Positions 36,514-45,985 of a DNA stretch of 64,000 bases are shown in pieces. The notes under the pieces were generated by a model. The model saw only the letters and a program-made list of their open reading frames with translations. It did no database searches and was not told where the DNA came from. Source of the stretch: Rhodococcus sp. NBC_00297 (GTDB taxonomy: Bacteria > Actinomycetota > Actinomycetes > Mycobacteriales > Mycobacteriaceae); NCBI RefSeq assembly GCF_036173065.1, contig NZ_CP108041.1:310001-374000 (forward strand), read 5' to 3'. The stretch's first letter is position 1, and each line of letters begins with the position of its first letter. The position numbers were made by a program, and so were the translations under genes.

Positions 36514-38091
36514 ATGCAGATGTCGAGGTTCGGGTCACGGCTCGCCGCCCTGACGGCCGTCGTCGTGGTCGCCGCCGCGTGCGGGGCCGGACCGTCGACC
36601 CGTCCGGACGTGGCGATCGAGGGTGGATCGGCCGGGTCCGACGGCGGGCCCGCGACGACCGAACCCACCGACGAGGGGCCACGCCCCCTCGAGGCACCGG
36701 TCACCGACCTGAACTGGACCGACTGCACGGCCCGCACCACCGCTGCTCGCGGGGTCACGGCCGCGCCCGGAGTGCTGGTGGACTGCGCGACCTTCCCCGC
36801 TCCCATCGACCGCACCGTCGCCTCGGACGGCACGTTCGAACTCTCCGCGGTCCGCGTGCGCACGGCCGCCACGCCGGCGGACGCGGCGCCGCTGGTCTAC
36901 ACGTCCGGCACCGATCGACCGTCGTCCGCGGACATGGCGGCGCTCGCCGCGCAGCCGGACACCGCGCTCCTCGACGCCCACCCGATCGTCGGTGTCGATC
37001 GGCGCGGCATCGGCAACTCCGCGCCGTTCGACTGCTACTCGGGTGCCACGTCCACCCGCGACGCGCTGACCGACCTCGGGCAGTACTCACCCGGCACCGA
37101 CGCGGCGGACAAGGTCGCGACCCTCGCCCGCGACGCGACGATCGCGTGTACCGACTTCCTGCTTCCCGAGGCACTCATCTTCGGGGTCACCAACAGCGCC
37201 GACGATCTCGAGGCGCTCCGGGAGGCGTGGGGAGTGCGTGCCCTGTCGCTCCTGGGATCGGGCAACGGCGCCCTCGTCGCGCTCGGGTACGCGGCCGCGT
37301 ACGGCGACCACGTCGCCCGTCTCGTGCTCGATTCCCCCACGAGCGTCATCACCGACGCCGTCACCAGCGCCGAGCAGACCGTGCGCGGGGAGGAGGCCGC
37401 CCTGACGGCGTTCGCCACCCGATGCGCCGCCGTCGGATGCTCGCTCGGGGCGGATCCGCGCTCACAGGTGGTGGAGCTGTTCCGCCGCTCCGACGCCGGT
37501 GATCTCGCACCGCTGTCCGGTGCCACCGTTCGACAGGCAGTCGTCCACCTGCTGGCGTATCCGTCCACCGCCGACGGTGCCGCGCGGGTGCGCTCCACGT
37601 CGGACACGGTGGCAGGTGCGCTCGCCGGGAACACCACCGCACTCGACGACGCGGTCGACGAGGTGCGCGCCCTGACCGAGACCGACGGTCATTTCGTGAG
37701 CCGCTGCACCGACGGCCAGCAGTGGCCCGCGCCCGACCGGGTCCGGGAGCTGCAGACGTCGTGGTCGGGCCAGTACCCGGCCTTCGGTGCGACGGCGGCG
37801 TTGAACCTGCTCACCTGCTCGGCGTGGCCGGCGACCACCCCGCCGCCCGTCCCCTCCACCCTGGGGCTCCCGGTCCTGGTGCTCAGCGGGAACGCCGACG
37901 CCGTCACCGGTACGGAGCCGCTTCCGGCGGTCACGGGAGCGTTGGGCGCGGCCGGCGCGGCCACCACGACGATCACCTGGGACGGCATCGGACACCCCGT
38001 GTCGGTGGGCTCGAGGTGCGGGCGCGCGGCCGTCGCGGCGTACCTCGAAACGGGCGACGTGCCGGAAGGCGGTAATGCGTGTCCGGCCTAG
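36514..38091 (+). CDS. Alpha/beta hydrolase-like lipoprotein lacking the nucleophile serine
   Basis: 525 aa. Signal peptide with lipobox VVAAAC (Cys23). The fold follows TAP/SlpD-type secreted hydrolases: HPIVGVDRRGIGNSAPFDC for the oxyanion region, DLEALREAWGVRALSLLG, then the acid in LSGNADAVTG and the His in WDGIGHPVSVG. At the nucleophile elbow, where relatives have GYSYG, this protein reads GSGNG (residues 248-252), so the catalytic Ser is replaced by Gly250. It may be a pseudoenzyme. Position matches Rv2672. ATG 36514 follows ribD by four bases. Confidence 0.8.
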   Translation: MQMSRFGSRLAALTAVVVVAAACGAGPSTRPDVAIEGGSAGSDGGPATTEPTDEGPRPLEAPVTDLNWTDCTARTTAARGVTAAPGVLVDCATFPAPIDRTVASDGTFELSAVRVRTAATPADAAPLVYTSGTDRPSSADMAALAAQPDTALLDAHPIVGVDRRGIGNSAPFDCYSGATSTRDALTDLGQYSPGTDAADKVATLARDATIACTDFLLPEALIFGVTNSADDLEALREAWGVRALSLLGSGNGALVALGYAAAYGDHVARLVLDSPTSVITDAVTSAEQTVRGEEAALTAFATRCAAVGCSLGADPRSQVVELFRRSDAGDLAPLSGATVRQAVVHLLAYPSTADGAARVRSTSDTVAGALAGNTTALDDAVDEVRALTETDGHFVSRCTDGQQWPAPDRVRELQTSWSGQYPAFGATAALNLLTCSAWPATTPPPVPSTLGLPVLVLSGNADAVTGTEPLPAVTGALGAAGAATTTITWDGIGHPVSVGSRCGRAAVAAYLETGDVPEGGNACPA

Positions 38092-38112
38092 TTGCCGGGG
38101 TACCGTCTCCGG

Positions 38113-39387
38113 GTGTCGTTCCGTCATCTCGAACCGCGAACTGGTGAGACCACCGCGCAGGTGATCCGTTTCGCGTTGTGGCCCATCGCCATCCTGACGG
38201 TCCTCAATCGCGTGATCGTCAAGGCCGTCAACGGCAACATCACCGACGATTTCCGCCCGGTCTACAACGCCGCGTTGGCATTTCTGAACCGGCGCGAGGT
38301 CTACACGGCGAACTTCGACTCGGTCGACCCGCACTATCTCTATCCGCCGAGCGGGACGCTGATCATCGCGCCGCTGGCCGTGCTGGACCCCGAGCGCTCG
38401 CGCTGGTTGTTCATCGGGGTCAACGCCGTCGCCGTGATCGTCGCGCTCTACCTGCTACTGCGCATGTTCCAGCTCGGCCTGTCGTCGGTGGCCGCACCGG
38501 TGGTGCTGCTCGCCGCGTTCTCCACCGAGACCGTCACCAACACACTGATCTTCACCAACATCAACGGCCTGATCCTGCTCGGCGAAGTGCTGTTCATGAT
38601 GCTGCTGCTGAGGCGGCACCCGTACTGGTCCGGCGCCGCCATCGGCCTGACCATCGCCGTCAAACCGACTCTCGCACCGCTGCTTCTGCTGCCGCTCGTC
38701 CGCAAGGAGTGGCGCGTCTTCGTCACCGCCGTCGGTATCCCCGTCGTCCTGACGCTGCTCGCCCTCCCGCTGTCGGTCGACCCGATGGCCTTCGTCTCCC
38801 ACACGGTGCCGTACCTCCTCGAGACGCGGGACTACTTCAACAGCGCGATCGTCGGCAACGGCCTCTACTACGGACTGCCCACCGCGCTGGTGCTCGCGCT
38901 CCGCGCCGTGTTCGCCGTGATGGTGCTCGTGTCCCTGTGGCTGCTGTGGAAGTACTACCGCCACGACGAACTGTTCTTCGTGACCACCGCGGGTGGGCTG
39001 CTACTGGTCGCATCGTTCCTGCTCGCGTCGCTCGGCCAGATGTACTACTCGATGATGCTGTTCCCGCTGATCATGTCGGTGGTGCTGCGCAACTCGGTGA
39101 TGCGCAACTGGCCGGCGTGGCTCGCCGTGTACGGGTTCCTCAGCTACGACAGCTGGCTCGTCGGCCGCTTCCCGGAGTTCGGGCGCTCCATCGAGTACCT
39201 CCGCACGACGTGGGGTTGGTCGCTGATCATCGTCGTTATCTTCGCCGTGCTCGTCGGTCGCTATCTCACCGCGCGCCGCGAGGGCCGGCTGGACGGCGGC
39301 ATCGATCCGGCGTTCCTGCTCGACGAGAACACGACCTCACCGAAGCCTGTACCTGCGACGACAGCGGGAACCGCGGCCACGCATTAG
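38113..39387 (+). CDS. aftC: Alpha-(1->3)-arabinofuranosyltransferase AftC
   Basis: 424 aa GT87-family membrane glycosyltransferase that adds branching arabinose to arabinan of the cell wall, using decaprenyl-phosphoryl-arabinose outside the membrane. The N-terminal NITDDFRPVYNAALAFL bears the Asp-Asp typical of GT-C enzymes, and the family blocks DPHYLYPPSGTL, ETVTNTLIFTNINGLILL and YYSMMLFPLIMSVVL are strongly conserved with Rv2673. About ten membrane helices are visible. GTG 38113 is preferred; TTG 38092, abutting the previous stop, is the alternative. Strong sign of an arabinogalactan-containing actinobacterium. Confidence 0.92.
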   Translation: MSFRHLEPRTGETTAQVIRFALWPIAILTVLNRVIVKAVNGNITDDFRPVYNAALAFLNRREVYTANFDSVDPHYLYPPSGTLIIAPLAVLDPERSRWLFIGVNAVAVIVALYLLLRMFQLGLSSVAAPVVLLAAFSTETVTNTLIFTNINGLILLGEVLFMMLLLRRHPYWSGAAIGLTIAVKPTLAPLLLLPLVRKEWRVFVTAVGIPVVLTLLALPLSVDPMAFVSHTVPYLLETRDYFNSAIVGNGLYYGLPTALVLALRAVFAVMVLVSLWLLWKYYRHDELFFVTTAGGLLLVASFLLASLGQMYYSMMLFPLIMSVVLRNSVMRNWPAWLAVYGFLSYDSWLVGRFPEFGRSIEYLRTTWGWSLIIVVIFAVLVGRYLTARREGRLDGGIDPAFLLDENTTSPKPVPATTAGTAATH

Positions 39388-39396
39388 CGTGGAGGC

Positions 39397-39819
39397 ATGA
39401 GTTCCGCACCAGAGAAGAAGCCCACGTTCGAGCTGTCCGACGACGAGTGGCGTACCAAGCTCACCGCAGCCGAGTACGCAGTGCTGCGCAAGGCCGGCAC
39501 CGAGCGGCCGTTCGTCGGCGAGTACACCGACACCACCACCGAGGGCGTCTACAAGTGCCGCGCCTGTGACGCCGAACTGTTCCGCAGCACCGAGAAGTTC
39601 GAGTCCCACTGCGGGTGGCCGTCCTTCTTCGATCCCAAGGACACCGACGCCGTGATCCTGAAGGTCGACCGGTCGATGGGCATGAAGCGCACCGAGGTCC
39701 TGTGCAGCAACTGCCACAGTCACCTCGGCCACGTCTTCGAGGGCGAGGGGTACCCCACCCCGACCGATCAGCGGTACTGCATCAACTCGATCTCGCTCAC
39801 GCTGGAGCCGAAGGCCTGA
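39397..39819 (+). CDS. msrB: Peptide-methionine (R)-S-oxide reductase MsrB
   Basis: 140 aa. Repairs oxidised methionine (R-sulfoxide) in proteins. Zinc pairs C54/C57 (CRAC) and C103/C106 (CSNC), the HCGWPSFFDP block with Cys72, GHVFEGEGYPTP, and the catalytic Cys128 in RYCINS are all present. ATG 39397 has GGAGG directly upstream, nine bases after aftC. The last 23 bases overlap the convergent SRPBCC gene. Confidence 0.96.
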   Translation: MSSAPEKKPTFELSDDEWRTKLTAAEYAVLRKAGTERPFVGEYTDTTTEGVYKCRACDAELFRSTEKFESHCGWPSFFDPKDTDAVILKVDRSMGMKRTEVLCSNCHSHLGHVFEGEGYPTPTDQRYCINSISLTLEPKA

Positions 39820-40297
39820 GTGAGCCGTAGTACCCGCACTGGGACGGGTGGTAGTCGTCGAAGGACGGCGACCACCCTTCCGTGTGTGTGGAGACCAGCA
39901 TGTCGAGGTAGTACTCCCATCCCGGGCCGATGTCCTCGAGGCCGTCCGTCGTCGTCAGGTGGTGCCGGAACGTCAACGTGGTCCCGTCTCCCGTGGTCCT
40001 GAGCGTCACGTCGAACGTCCACCCGTCGGACTCCAGTGCGAGATACCTCGGCGCGTCACACGCCAGGATCGTCAGGTCGGAGGCGGGTGCGTTCTCCTCG
40101 AACCCCATCGTCACCCGCACGGTGCTGCCGGCTCCCGGCGTTCCCTCCCAGCTGCCGTACCACCGCGCGGTGCGCTCACTGACGGTGAGACTGTCCCAGA
40201 CGTCGTCGATCGGTACGTCCAGGACGCGCTCCAGCACGAGATCGACACCCGTCTCGGCGCGCTCGAGTAGGCCGGTGGGTTCCGGGTGTGACGTCAT
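39797..40297 (-). CDS. SRPBCC/AHSA1-type domain protein (Rv2675c region)
   Basis: 166 aa. Lipid-binding START-like fold of the AHSA1 type: VLERVLDVPIDDVWDSLTV at the start, then RTARWYGSWEG, VRVTMGFEEN, and FDVTLRTTGDGTTLTFRHHL. No catalytic residues are predicted; the role is unknown. The start at 40297 puts it 111 bases from the divergent MaoC gene. It overlaps msrB tail-to-tail. Confidence 0.8.
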   Translation of the reverse strand: MTSHPEPTGLLERAETGVDLVLERVLDVPIDDVWDSLTVSERTARWYGSWEGTPGAGSTVRVTMGFEENAPASDLTILACDAPRYLALESDGWTFDVTLRTTGDGTTLTFRHHLTTTDGLEDIGPGWEYYLDMLVSTHTEGWSPSFDDYHPSQCGYYGSLRPSAPA

Positions 40298-40408
40298 CGG
40301 CGCATCGTACTGCGCTCGTCCTGCACCCAGGCCGGGTCCGCAGGGCCGGATGTGGCGCCCCGACAGAGGTTCTGTGCAGAACGGCTCGCCGCCGCTAGTG
40401 TCGGCTCC

Positions 40409-40867
40409 ATGCGTACCTTCACGTCCGCGGACGACATCGTGTCCGCCCTCGGCGAGACCATCGGCACCAGCGACTGGCTGGAGATCACGCAGGAGCGCGT
40501 GAACCAGTTCGCCGACGCCACCGGTGACCACCAGTGGATCCACGTGGATCCCGAGCGCGCCGCGAAGGAGAGCCCCTTCGGTGGTCCCGTCGCCCACGGG
40601 TACCTCACGCTGTCCCTGTTGCCGGCCCTGTCCTGGCAGACCTACACGGTCGAGAACTCCACGATGGGAGTCAACTACGGCAGCAACAAGGTTCGCTTCG
40701 TCAATCCTGTGCTCGTCGGGTCGCGCGTTCGTCTGACGGCCGTCCTCGCCGCAGCAGATCGGCTGGACGGCGGAGCGGTGCAGATGACCGTCGACTCGAC
40801 CATCGAGATCGAGGGTGCGACGAAGCCCGCGCTGGTCGCCCAGGTCATCAGCCGCGTCTACTTCTGA
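40409..40867 (+). CDS. MaoC-like (R)-specific enoyl hydratase
   Basis: 152 aa hot-dog fold. The hydratase 2 motif is visible: FADATGDHQWIHVDPERAA then SPFGGPVAHGYLTLSLL, which supplies the catalytic Asp and His. Such enzymes hydrate 2-enoyl-CoA or enoyl-thioesters in lipid metabolism. ATG 40409 gives a typical RTFTSADDIVSALG start. Its last ten bases overlap the convergent molybdoenzyme gene. Confidence 0.9.
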   Translation: MRTFTSADDIVSALGETIGTSDWLEITQERVNQFADATGDHQWIHVDPERAAKESPFGGPVAHGYLTLSLLPALSWQTYTVENSTMGVNYGSNKVRFVNPVLVGSRVRLTAVLAAADRLDGGAVQMTVDSTIEIEGATKPALVAQVISRVYF

Positions 40868-43185
40868 CGCACGTCCCCACGATCGACGAACTCCGGCTGA
40901 TCGTGCGCGCGGATCGGCGGCAGTTCGCCGGTCCACTTCTCGACGTCCACCAGGACGTGCTGGCCGGTGGACCCCTGCGCGAGCGACGACGTGCCGCGGT
41001 CGGCGGTGAGCACGTTCGGATTGCCGTGCACGCACATCGAGCGCGGGTCCGACGGATCGAGCGGGTCGTACCAGGCGCCGGTCGACAGTTGCACCACGCG
41101 CTCGCGCAGGCGATCGTCGACGACGAGCCCCGCGAGGCACGAGCCACGGTCGTTGAACACCCGCACCACCTCGCCGTCGCGGAGTCCGCGCGCTGCGGCG
41201 TCCGCGGGATGCATCCGCATCGGTTCCCGGCCCTGAATCTTCGACGCGAGGCTCACGGCCCCGTGGTCGAGTTGGCTGTGTAACCGGGTCCGCGGTTGAT
41301 TCGCGATCAGGTGCAGCGGGAACGCCTGTGCGCGTTCACCGCCCAGCCACTCGTCCGGTGCGTACCACCGTGGGTGTCCCCCGCAGTCGGCGTAGCCGAA
41401 CGACTCGATGTCGGCCGAGAAGATCTCGATGCGCCCGCTCGGTGTCCGCAAGGGGGCCCGCTCGGGATCGTCGCGAAAATCGGACAGCAGCGTCAGACCG
41501 TCCTCGGTGTCCATCCGGAACGTTCCCTCGGTCCAGAACTCGTCGAACACCGGCGGCGTCACCCGCCCCGCATCGGACACGAAACGTCGCCACTGGTCGT
41601 AGAGGTGACGCAGCCAGTCAGCGGACGAGCGCCCTTCCGTGAAGTCGTACTCGACGCCGAGCTCTCGCGCGAGCAGCGCGAAGGTGTCGTAGTCGTCGCG
41701 GCTGTCGGCGAAGGGCGGGACGGCGGCCTGCATCGCCACGAGCAGTGGGTCGTTGCGGGTGCAGCTCAGGTCGTCGCGCTCGAGGGTCGTCGTCGACGGC
41801 ACCACGAAGTCGGCGTGCCGTGCCATCGGTGTCCAGTACGGCTCGTGCACCACGACGGTCTCGGGGCGAGCCAGAGCGGTGCGCAACCGGCCGATGTCCT
41901 GGTGGTGATGGAACGGGTTGCCGCCGGCCCAGTGCAGCAGCCGGATGTCCGGATACGTCGACGCGGTGCCGTCCGCGTCGTACGGCCCACCAGGGTTCAA
42001 CAGCATGTCCGAGATCGCGGCGACCGGAATCGACGTCGACACACCGTTGAGGCCCTGGGGAAGCGTGGGCAGCGGATACGGCACGGGTGCCAGGCCGGGT
42101 TCGTTCATCGACCCGTAGCCGTGACCGAAGCCCGCGCCCGGCACACCGACGCCGCCGAGCATCGCGGCGAGCGTGAGACCCATCCACGGCGCCTGCTCCC
42201 CGTGGCGGATGCGCTGCAGTGACCAGGTGACGGTGACCAGCGTGGTGGCGCGAGCCATGCGCCGCGCCAGGGCGGTGATGTCCGACGCCGGGACCCCCGT
42301 CAGGTTCTGCGCCCACTCCGGTGACTTCGGGACACCGTCCGTCTCGCCGAGCAGGTAGCGCTCGAAGACGTCGTACCCGGTGGTGTACCGCTGCAGGAAC
42401 GCGGTGTCGTGCAACCCCTCCGAGGCGAGCACGTGTGCCAGCCCCAACATGAGGGCGACGTCCGACCCCGGTACGGGTGCGATCCACTCCGCCGCTCCGT
42501 CCGTGTCGTCACGCAGCGGCGAGATCGAGACGATCCGGCCGCCGCGCGCACGGAGGCGATGCAGCGCGTCGCGTGTCGGATGATCGCTGGTGCCACCGTG
42601 ATTGACCGACGTGTTCTTCAGCGGAACCCCGCCGAACGCGACCAGCAGGTCGGTGTGCTCGGCGATCACGTCCCACGAGGTGGAGCGCGAGAACATCTTC
42701 CAGTGCGTCCCCATGACCCGAGGCATGATCGTGCCGGTGGCGCCGAGGGAGTAGCTGCCCACCGACCGCGTGTAGCCACCCAGGGTGTTCAGGAACCGGT
42801 GAACCTGACTCTGCGCGTGGTGGAACCGGCCCGCGCTGCCCCACCCGTACGACCCGCCGAAGACGGCCTCGTTGCCGTGCTCGCGCACGACTCGACGGAG
42901 CTCGCCGGCGAGCAGGGGGAGGAACTCGTCCCACTCCATCTCGACGAACGCGTCGGCCCCACGCGCGGTGGACGGTCCGGGGCCGTTCTCGAGCCAGCCC
43001 CGACGCACCGCCGGTCGACGGATGCGCGAGCGATGGGTCACCGACCCGGGAACGTTGCCCAGGATCGGGGACGGATCGGCGTCGCCCGTCGGCGGACGGA
43101 CCGCGACCACGTCCCGGCCGTCCGTGTCGGCGGTGTACATACCGAAGTGGGCCATGTGCTGCACCCCACGGCGCGCGGACGTCAC
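40858..43185 (-). CDS. Molybdopterin oxidoreductase of the BisC/DMSO reductase family
   Basis: 775 aa, no N-terminal FeS cysteines and no Tat signal, so a cytoplasmic BisC-like enzyme. Family blocks: HRSRIRRPAVRRGWLENGPG, GGSYGWGSAGRFHHAQSQ, and RSVGSYSLGATG with Ser146 as the likely molybdenum ligand. The C-terminal molybdopterin-binding domain (LHLIANQPRTRLHSQLDHG and VRVFNDRG) is complete. Likely substrates are S- or N-oxides such as biotin sulfoxide or methionine sulfoxide. The start is uncertain (43185, 43164 or 43155). It follows the HAD gene by six bases at the end of the heme operon. Confidence 0.87.
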   Translation of the reverse strand: MTSARRGVQHMAHFGMYTADTDGRDVVAVRPPTGDADPSPILGNVPGSVTHRSRIRRPAVRRGWLENGPGPSTARGADAFVEMEWDEFLPLLAGELRRVVREHGNEAVFGGSYGWGSAGRFHHAQSQVHRFLNTLGGYTRSVGSYSLGATGTIMPRVMGTHWKMFSRSTSWDVIAEHTDLLVAFGGVPLKNTSVNHGGTSDHPTRDALHRLRARGGRIVSISPLRDDTDGAAEWIAPVPGSDVALMLGLAHVLASEGLHDTAFLQRYTTGYDVFERYLLGETDGVPKSPEWAQNLTGVPASDITALARRMARATTLVTVTWSLQRIRHGEQAPWMGLTLAAMLGGVGVPGAGFGHGYGSMNEPGLAPVPYPLPTLPQGLNGVSTSIPVAAISDMLLNPGGPYDADGTASTYPDIRLLHWAGGNPFHHHQDIGRLRTALARPETVVVHEPYWTPMARHADFVVPSTTTLERDDLSCTRNDPLLVAMQAAVPPFADSRDDYDTFALLARELGVEYDFTEGRSSADWLRHLYDQWRRFVSDAGRVTPPVFDEFWTEGTFRMDTEDGLTLLSDFRDDPERAPLRTPSGRIEIFSADIESFGYADCGGHPRWYAPDEWLGGERAQAFPLHLIANQPRTRLHSQLDHGAVSLASKIQGREPMRMHPADAAARGLRDGEVVRVFNDRGSCLAGLVVDDRLRERVVQLSTGAWYDPLDPSDPRSMCVHGNPNVLTADRGTSSLAQGSTGQHVLVDVEKWTGELPPIRAHDQPEFVDRGDVRQK

Positions 43186-43191
43186 GGCGCC

Positions 43192-43887
43192 CTACGCGAG
43201 CGCGAGACCGTGCGCCGCCACGGCGTCGAGCAGAGCCGACGGTCGTTCGGACGTCGGCAGTGGATCGAGCAGCGCGAAGGACATACCGAGCGCCTGCGCT
43301 CCGCCGTCGGCCTCCTCGCTGTCGCCGACCATCAGGCACGAGGCCGGGTCGACGCCCAGAGCGTCCACGGCGGAACGGAAGATCGCGGCTTCGGGCTTGA
43401 CGGCGCCCACCTCGAACGACAGAGCGTAGTGCGCGACGGTGTCGTGCACGCCGAGCAGATCGAACGCCGCGCGCAGATCGAACGCGATGTTGCTGACCAC
43501 CGCCACGGGAACGCCGCGATCGGCGAGGCCGTGCAGCACTCGCGCCGTGTCGGGGTACGGCGTCCACGAGGACGGGTCGATCACTTTGTCGTACAACGCC
43601 TCGGCGTGCTCGACGCGGTGCACACCCGACGCCTTCAGCACTGCCAGGTAGGCGGCCCGGTGCATCGCGGGGTCGAGATCGCGAGCCTCCCAAGCCCGGT
43701 GGCCGTCGTCGTCCAGGGTGACCACCGACCCGACGGGCTGGGTCATGCGGCGCATCAACTCGGCCTGGAGATGACCGTCGATCTGCTCGTCGTCGCCGAC
43801 ACGCAGATCGGTGAACCAGCTCTCGTCCTCCTCGAGACGGAACAGCGTGCCGGAGAAGTCGAAGAGCACCGCGGCCGGCGTGGTCAC
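43192..43887 (-). CDS. HAD-family hydrolase
   Basis: 231 aa. Motif [10 protein letters not shown], motif [10 protein letters not shown], motif III Lys in VKPEAAIF, and motif [17 protein letters not shown] are all present, with a helical cap between. The motif I second Asp (DxD) is a Ser (DFS), seen in some HAD phosphatase groups, so activity is uncertain. The start overlaps the hemQ stop (GTGA). Its substrate is unknown. Confidence 0.85.
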   Translation of the reverse strand: MTTPAAVLFDFSGTLFRLEEDESWFTDLRVGDDEQIDGHLQAELMRRMTQPVGSVVTLDDDGHRAWEARDLDPAMHRAAYLAVLKASGVHRVEHAEALYDKVIDPSSWTPYPDTARVLHGLADRGVPVAVVSNIAFDLRAAFDLLGVHDTVAHYALSFEVGAVKPEAAIFRSAVDALGVDPASCLMVGDSEEADGGAQALGMSFALLDPLPTSERPSALLDAVAAHGLALA

Positions 43888-44579
43888 GGTAGTGACTCGA
43901 CGAGCGCCTCGACCGTCACCCGGGGTCCGCTGAAGAACGGAACTTCCTCCCGCACATGACGTCTGGCCTCGGTCGCACGCAGATCACGCATCAGGTCGAC
44001 GATGCGGTCCAGCGTCGGAGCCTCGAACGCGAGAATCCACTCGTAGTCGCCCAGGGCGAACGACGGGACGGTGTTGGCGCGCACGTCCTTGTAGCCGCGT
44101 GCCGCCTTGCCGTGGTCGGCGAGCATCGTGCGACGCTCCGCGTCGGGCAGCAGGTACCAGTCGAGCGAGCGGACGAACGGGTACACGCAGATGTAGGCGC
44201 CCGGCTCCTCGCCGGCGATGAAGGCCGGGACGTGCGACTTGTTGAACTCCGCGGGGCGGTGCAACGCGGCGTTGCTCCAGAACGCATCGCACGCGCGGCC
44301 GAGAGCCGTCGACCGACGGAAGCGCGCGTACGCCGCCTGCAGGTCCTCGATCTTCTCCGCGTGCCACCAGATCATGAAGTCGGCGTCGGCGCGCAGTCCG
44401 GCCACGTCGTAGATCCCGCGCACCACGACGTCGGTCTCGTCGAGACCGTCGAAGAACGCGCGGGCTTCGGCGAGCACCGCCTCCCGATCCTCACCGAGGG
44501 CGCCCGGCCGAGCCGTGAACACCGAGTGCATCGAGTAGCGCAACGTGGAATTGAGTGCTTCGAAATCGAGACGTGCCAT
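43884..44579 (-). CDS. hemQ: Coproheme decarboxylase HemQ
   Basis: 231 aa, chlorite-dismutase-fold enzyme. It decarboxylates coproheme to heme b, the last step of the coproporphyrin-dependent pathway of Gram-positive bacteria. The catalytic Tyr sits in [15 protein letters not shown] (Tyr133) and the proximal His in [13 protein letters not shown] (His156), as in actinobacterial HemQ. The chlorite dismutase active-site Arg is not expected. ATG 44579 gives [24 protein letters not shown] 44588 is an alternative. It lies 38 bases after hemG. Confidence 0.95.
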   Translation of the reverse strand: MARLDFEALNSTLRYSMHSVFTARPGALGEDREAVLAEARAFFDGLDETDVVVRGIYDVAGLRADADFMIWWHAEKIEDLQAAYARFRRSTALGRACDAFWSNAALHRPAEFNKSHVPAFIAGEEPGAYICVYPFVRSLDWYLLPDAERRTMLADHGKAARGYKDVRANTVPSFALGDYEWILAFEAPTLDRIVDLMRDLRATEARRHVREEVPFFSGPRVTVEALVESLP

Positions 44580-44617
44580 GACACCCATCGTGCCACCCGG
44601 CCGTCCCGATCGGGCCG

Positions 44618-45985
44618 TCAGGCCAGCGCCTCCGCCAGCCGGGCCGCCGCCGCGGATGCCGTCGCGACGCACGCGGGAACTCCGACGCCGTGCAGGTACG
44701 CGCCCGCGAGTTCGAGTCGGCCCACCGCCGAGGCGGCGTCCTCGACGCGGGCCACGAGGTCGGTGTGGCCGGGGCGGTACTGCGGCAGTCCGCCGTGCCA
44801 GCGTTGCACGAACGTCGTCGTCGGCTCCTCGTCCACACCGAGCACCTCACGCAGATCCGTGCGGGCCGCCGACACCAGGTCGACGTCGGGCCGGTCGACG
44901 ATGTCCGCGTCCCCGAAACGTCCGAAGGAGACCCGCACCAGCTGGCCGCCGCGCTCGGCGAGATGCGGCCACTTGCGGCTCGACAGCGTGAACGCTTTGG
45001 CGCGCAACGGAACACCGGAGGAATCGAGCTCCCCCGTGGCGACCAGGACGCCCGAGTTCTGCGGTAGTCCCCCGTCCTCGAACCCGAGGGCCACCACTGC
45101 CGACGAGGCGAGTTCCACGTCCCCGAGTTCCCGCGCGAGTGCGGGCGCCGTGTCGAGCAGCATCGAGACCGTCTGCGGTGCGGGCGCGGCGAGGACGACG
45201 CCGCCCACCACCCCGACGCCGTCGACGTGCCACGCGCCCCGGCCGTCGGACGTCACCCGCCGCACGTCCGCGGCGACGAGTTCGGCACCGGAGGCGGCGA
45301 GCAGCGCGTCGAGAAGCACGCCGTAGCCACCGCGCAGTCCGCCGAACACCGGCCCCGGCGACGGCGTCGGGCGCGCTCGCTCGACGGCGTCCACCAGCGA
45401 CGGGGCACCGGCGTCGAGGGCCGCGGCGAGAGTCGGCACCGCGGCGCGGATGCTCGTGGTGACGGCCAGCCCGGAGTAGACGCCGCCCAGCAGCGGGTCG
45501 ACGCTCCGCGCGGTCACCTGGGAGCCGAAGCGTTCGGACACCAGGTCACCCACCGACGCATCGTCGCCGGGCGTCCACCGCAGCGGCCGGTCACGATCGG
45601 TGTCGATGCGGCGGCACGTGGCGTCGTCGACCAGATTCCGCACCGAGTCGGACGTGGCCGGGATGCCCATCAACGTGCCGGTCGGCAGTCCGTGCAGTGC
45701 GCCGCCCGAGCGCAGGAGCGGGCGGGCGGCGGGCGACGGCCGCACGAGCTGATCGGCGAGTCCGAGCTCGTCGAGCAGAGCGGGAACCTCTGGACGACGC
45801 GCGATGAACGCCTCGGCACCGACGTCGACCGGGCCACCCGCCAGGTCCACCGACCGGAGTTTGCCCCCGATGCGCGGCGCCTTCTCGACCACCACGATCC
45901 GCGCGGCGGGTCCCAGCGACTGCCGCAGCCGGTACGCGGCCACCAGTCCGCTGATGCCCGCTCCGACGACGGCGACCGAGGTCAC
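44618..45985 (-). CDS. hemG: Protoporphyrinogen/coproporphyrinogen III oxidase (HemY type)
   Basis: 455 aa FAD enzyme (HemY/CgoX type). The dinucleotide-binding motif [17 protein letters not shown] starts the protein, followed by [13 protein letters not shown] and [15 protein letters not shown]. The C-terminal FAD region ends in [23 protein letters not shown]. In this pathway the enzyme oxidises coproporphyrinogen III to coproporphyrin III. The GTG at 45985 overlaps the hemE stop (GTGA). Confidence 0.94.
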   Translation of the reverse strand: MTSVAVVGAGISGLVAAYRLRQSLGPAARIVVVEKAPRIGGKLRSVDLAGGPVDVGAEAFIARRPEVPALLDELGLADQLVRPSPAARPLLRSGGALHGLPTGTLMGIPATSDSVRNLVDDATCRRIDTDRDRPLRWTPGDDASVGDLVSERFGSQVTARSVDPLLGGVYSGLAVTTSIRAAVPTLAAALDAGAPSLVDAVERARPTPSPGPVFGGLRGGYGVLLDALLAASGAELVAADVRRVTSDGRGAWHVDGVGVVGGVVLAAPAPQTVSMLLDTAPALARELGDVELASSAVVALGFEDGGLPQNSGVLVATGELDSSGVPLRAKAFTLSSRKWPHLAERGGQLVRVSFGRFGDADIVDRPDVDLVSAARTDLREVLGVDEEPTTTFVQRWHGGLPQYRPGHTDLVARVEDAASAVGRLELAGAYLHGVGVPACVATASAAAARLAEALA

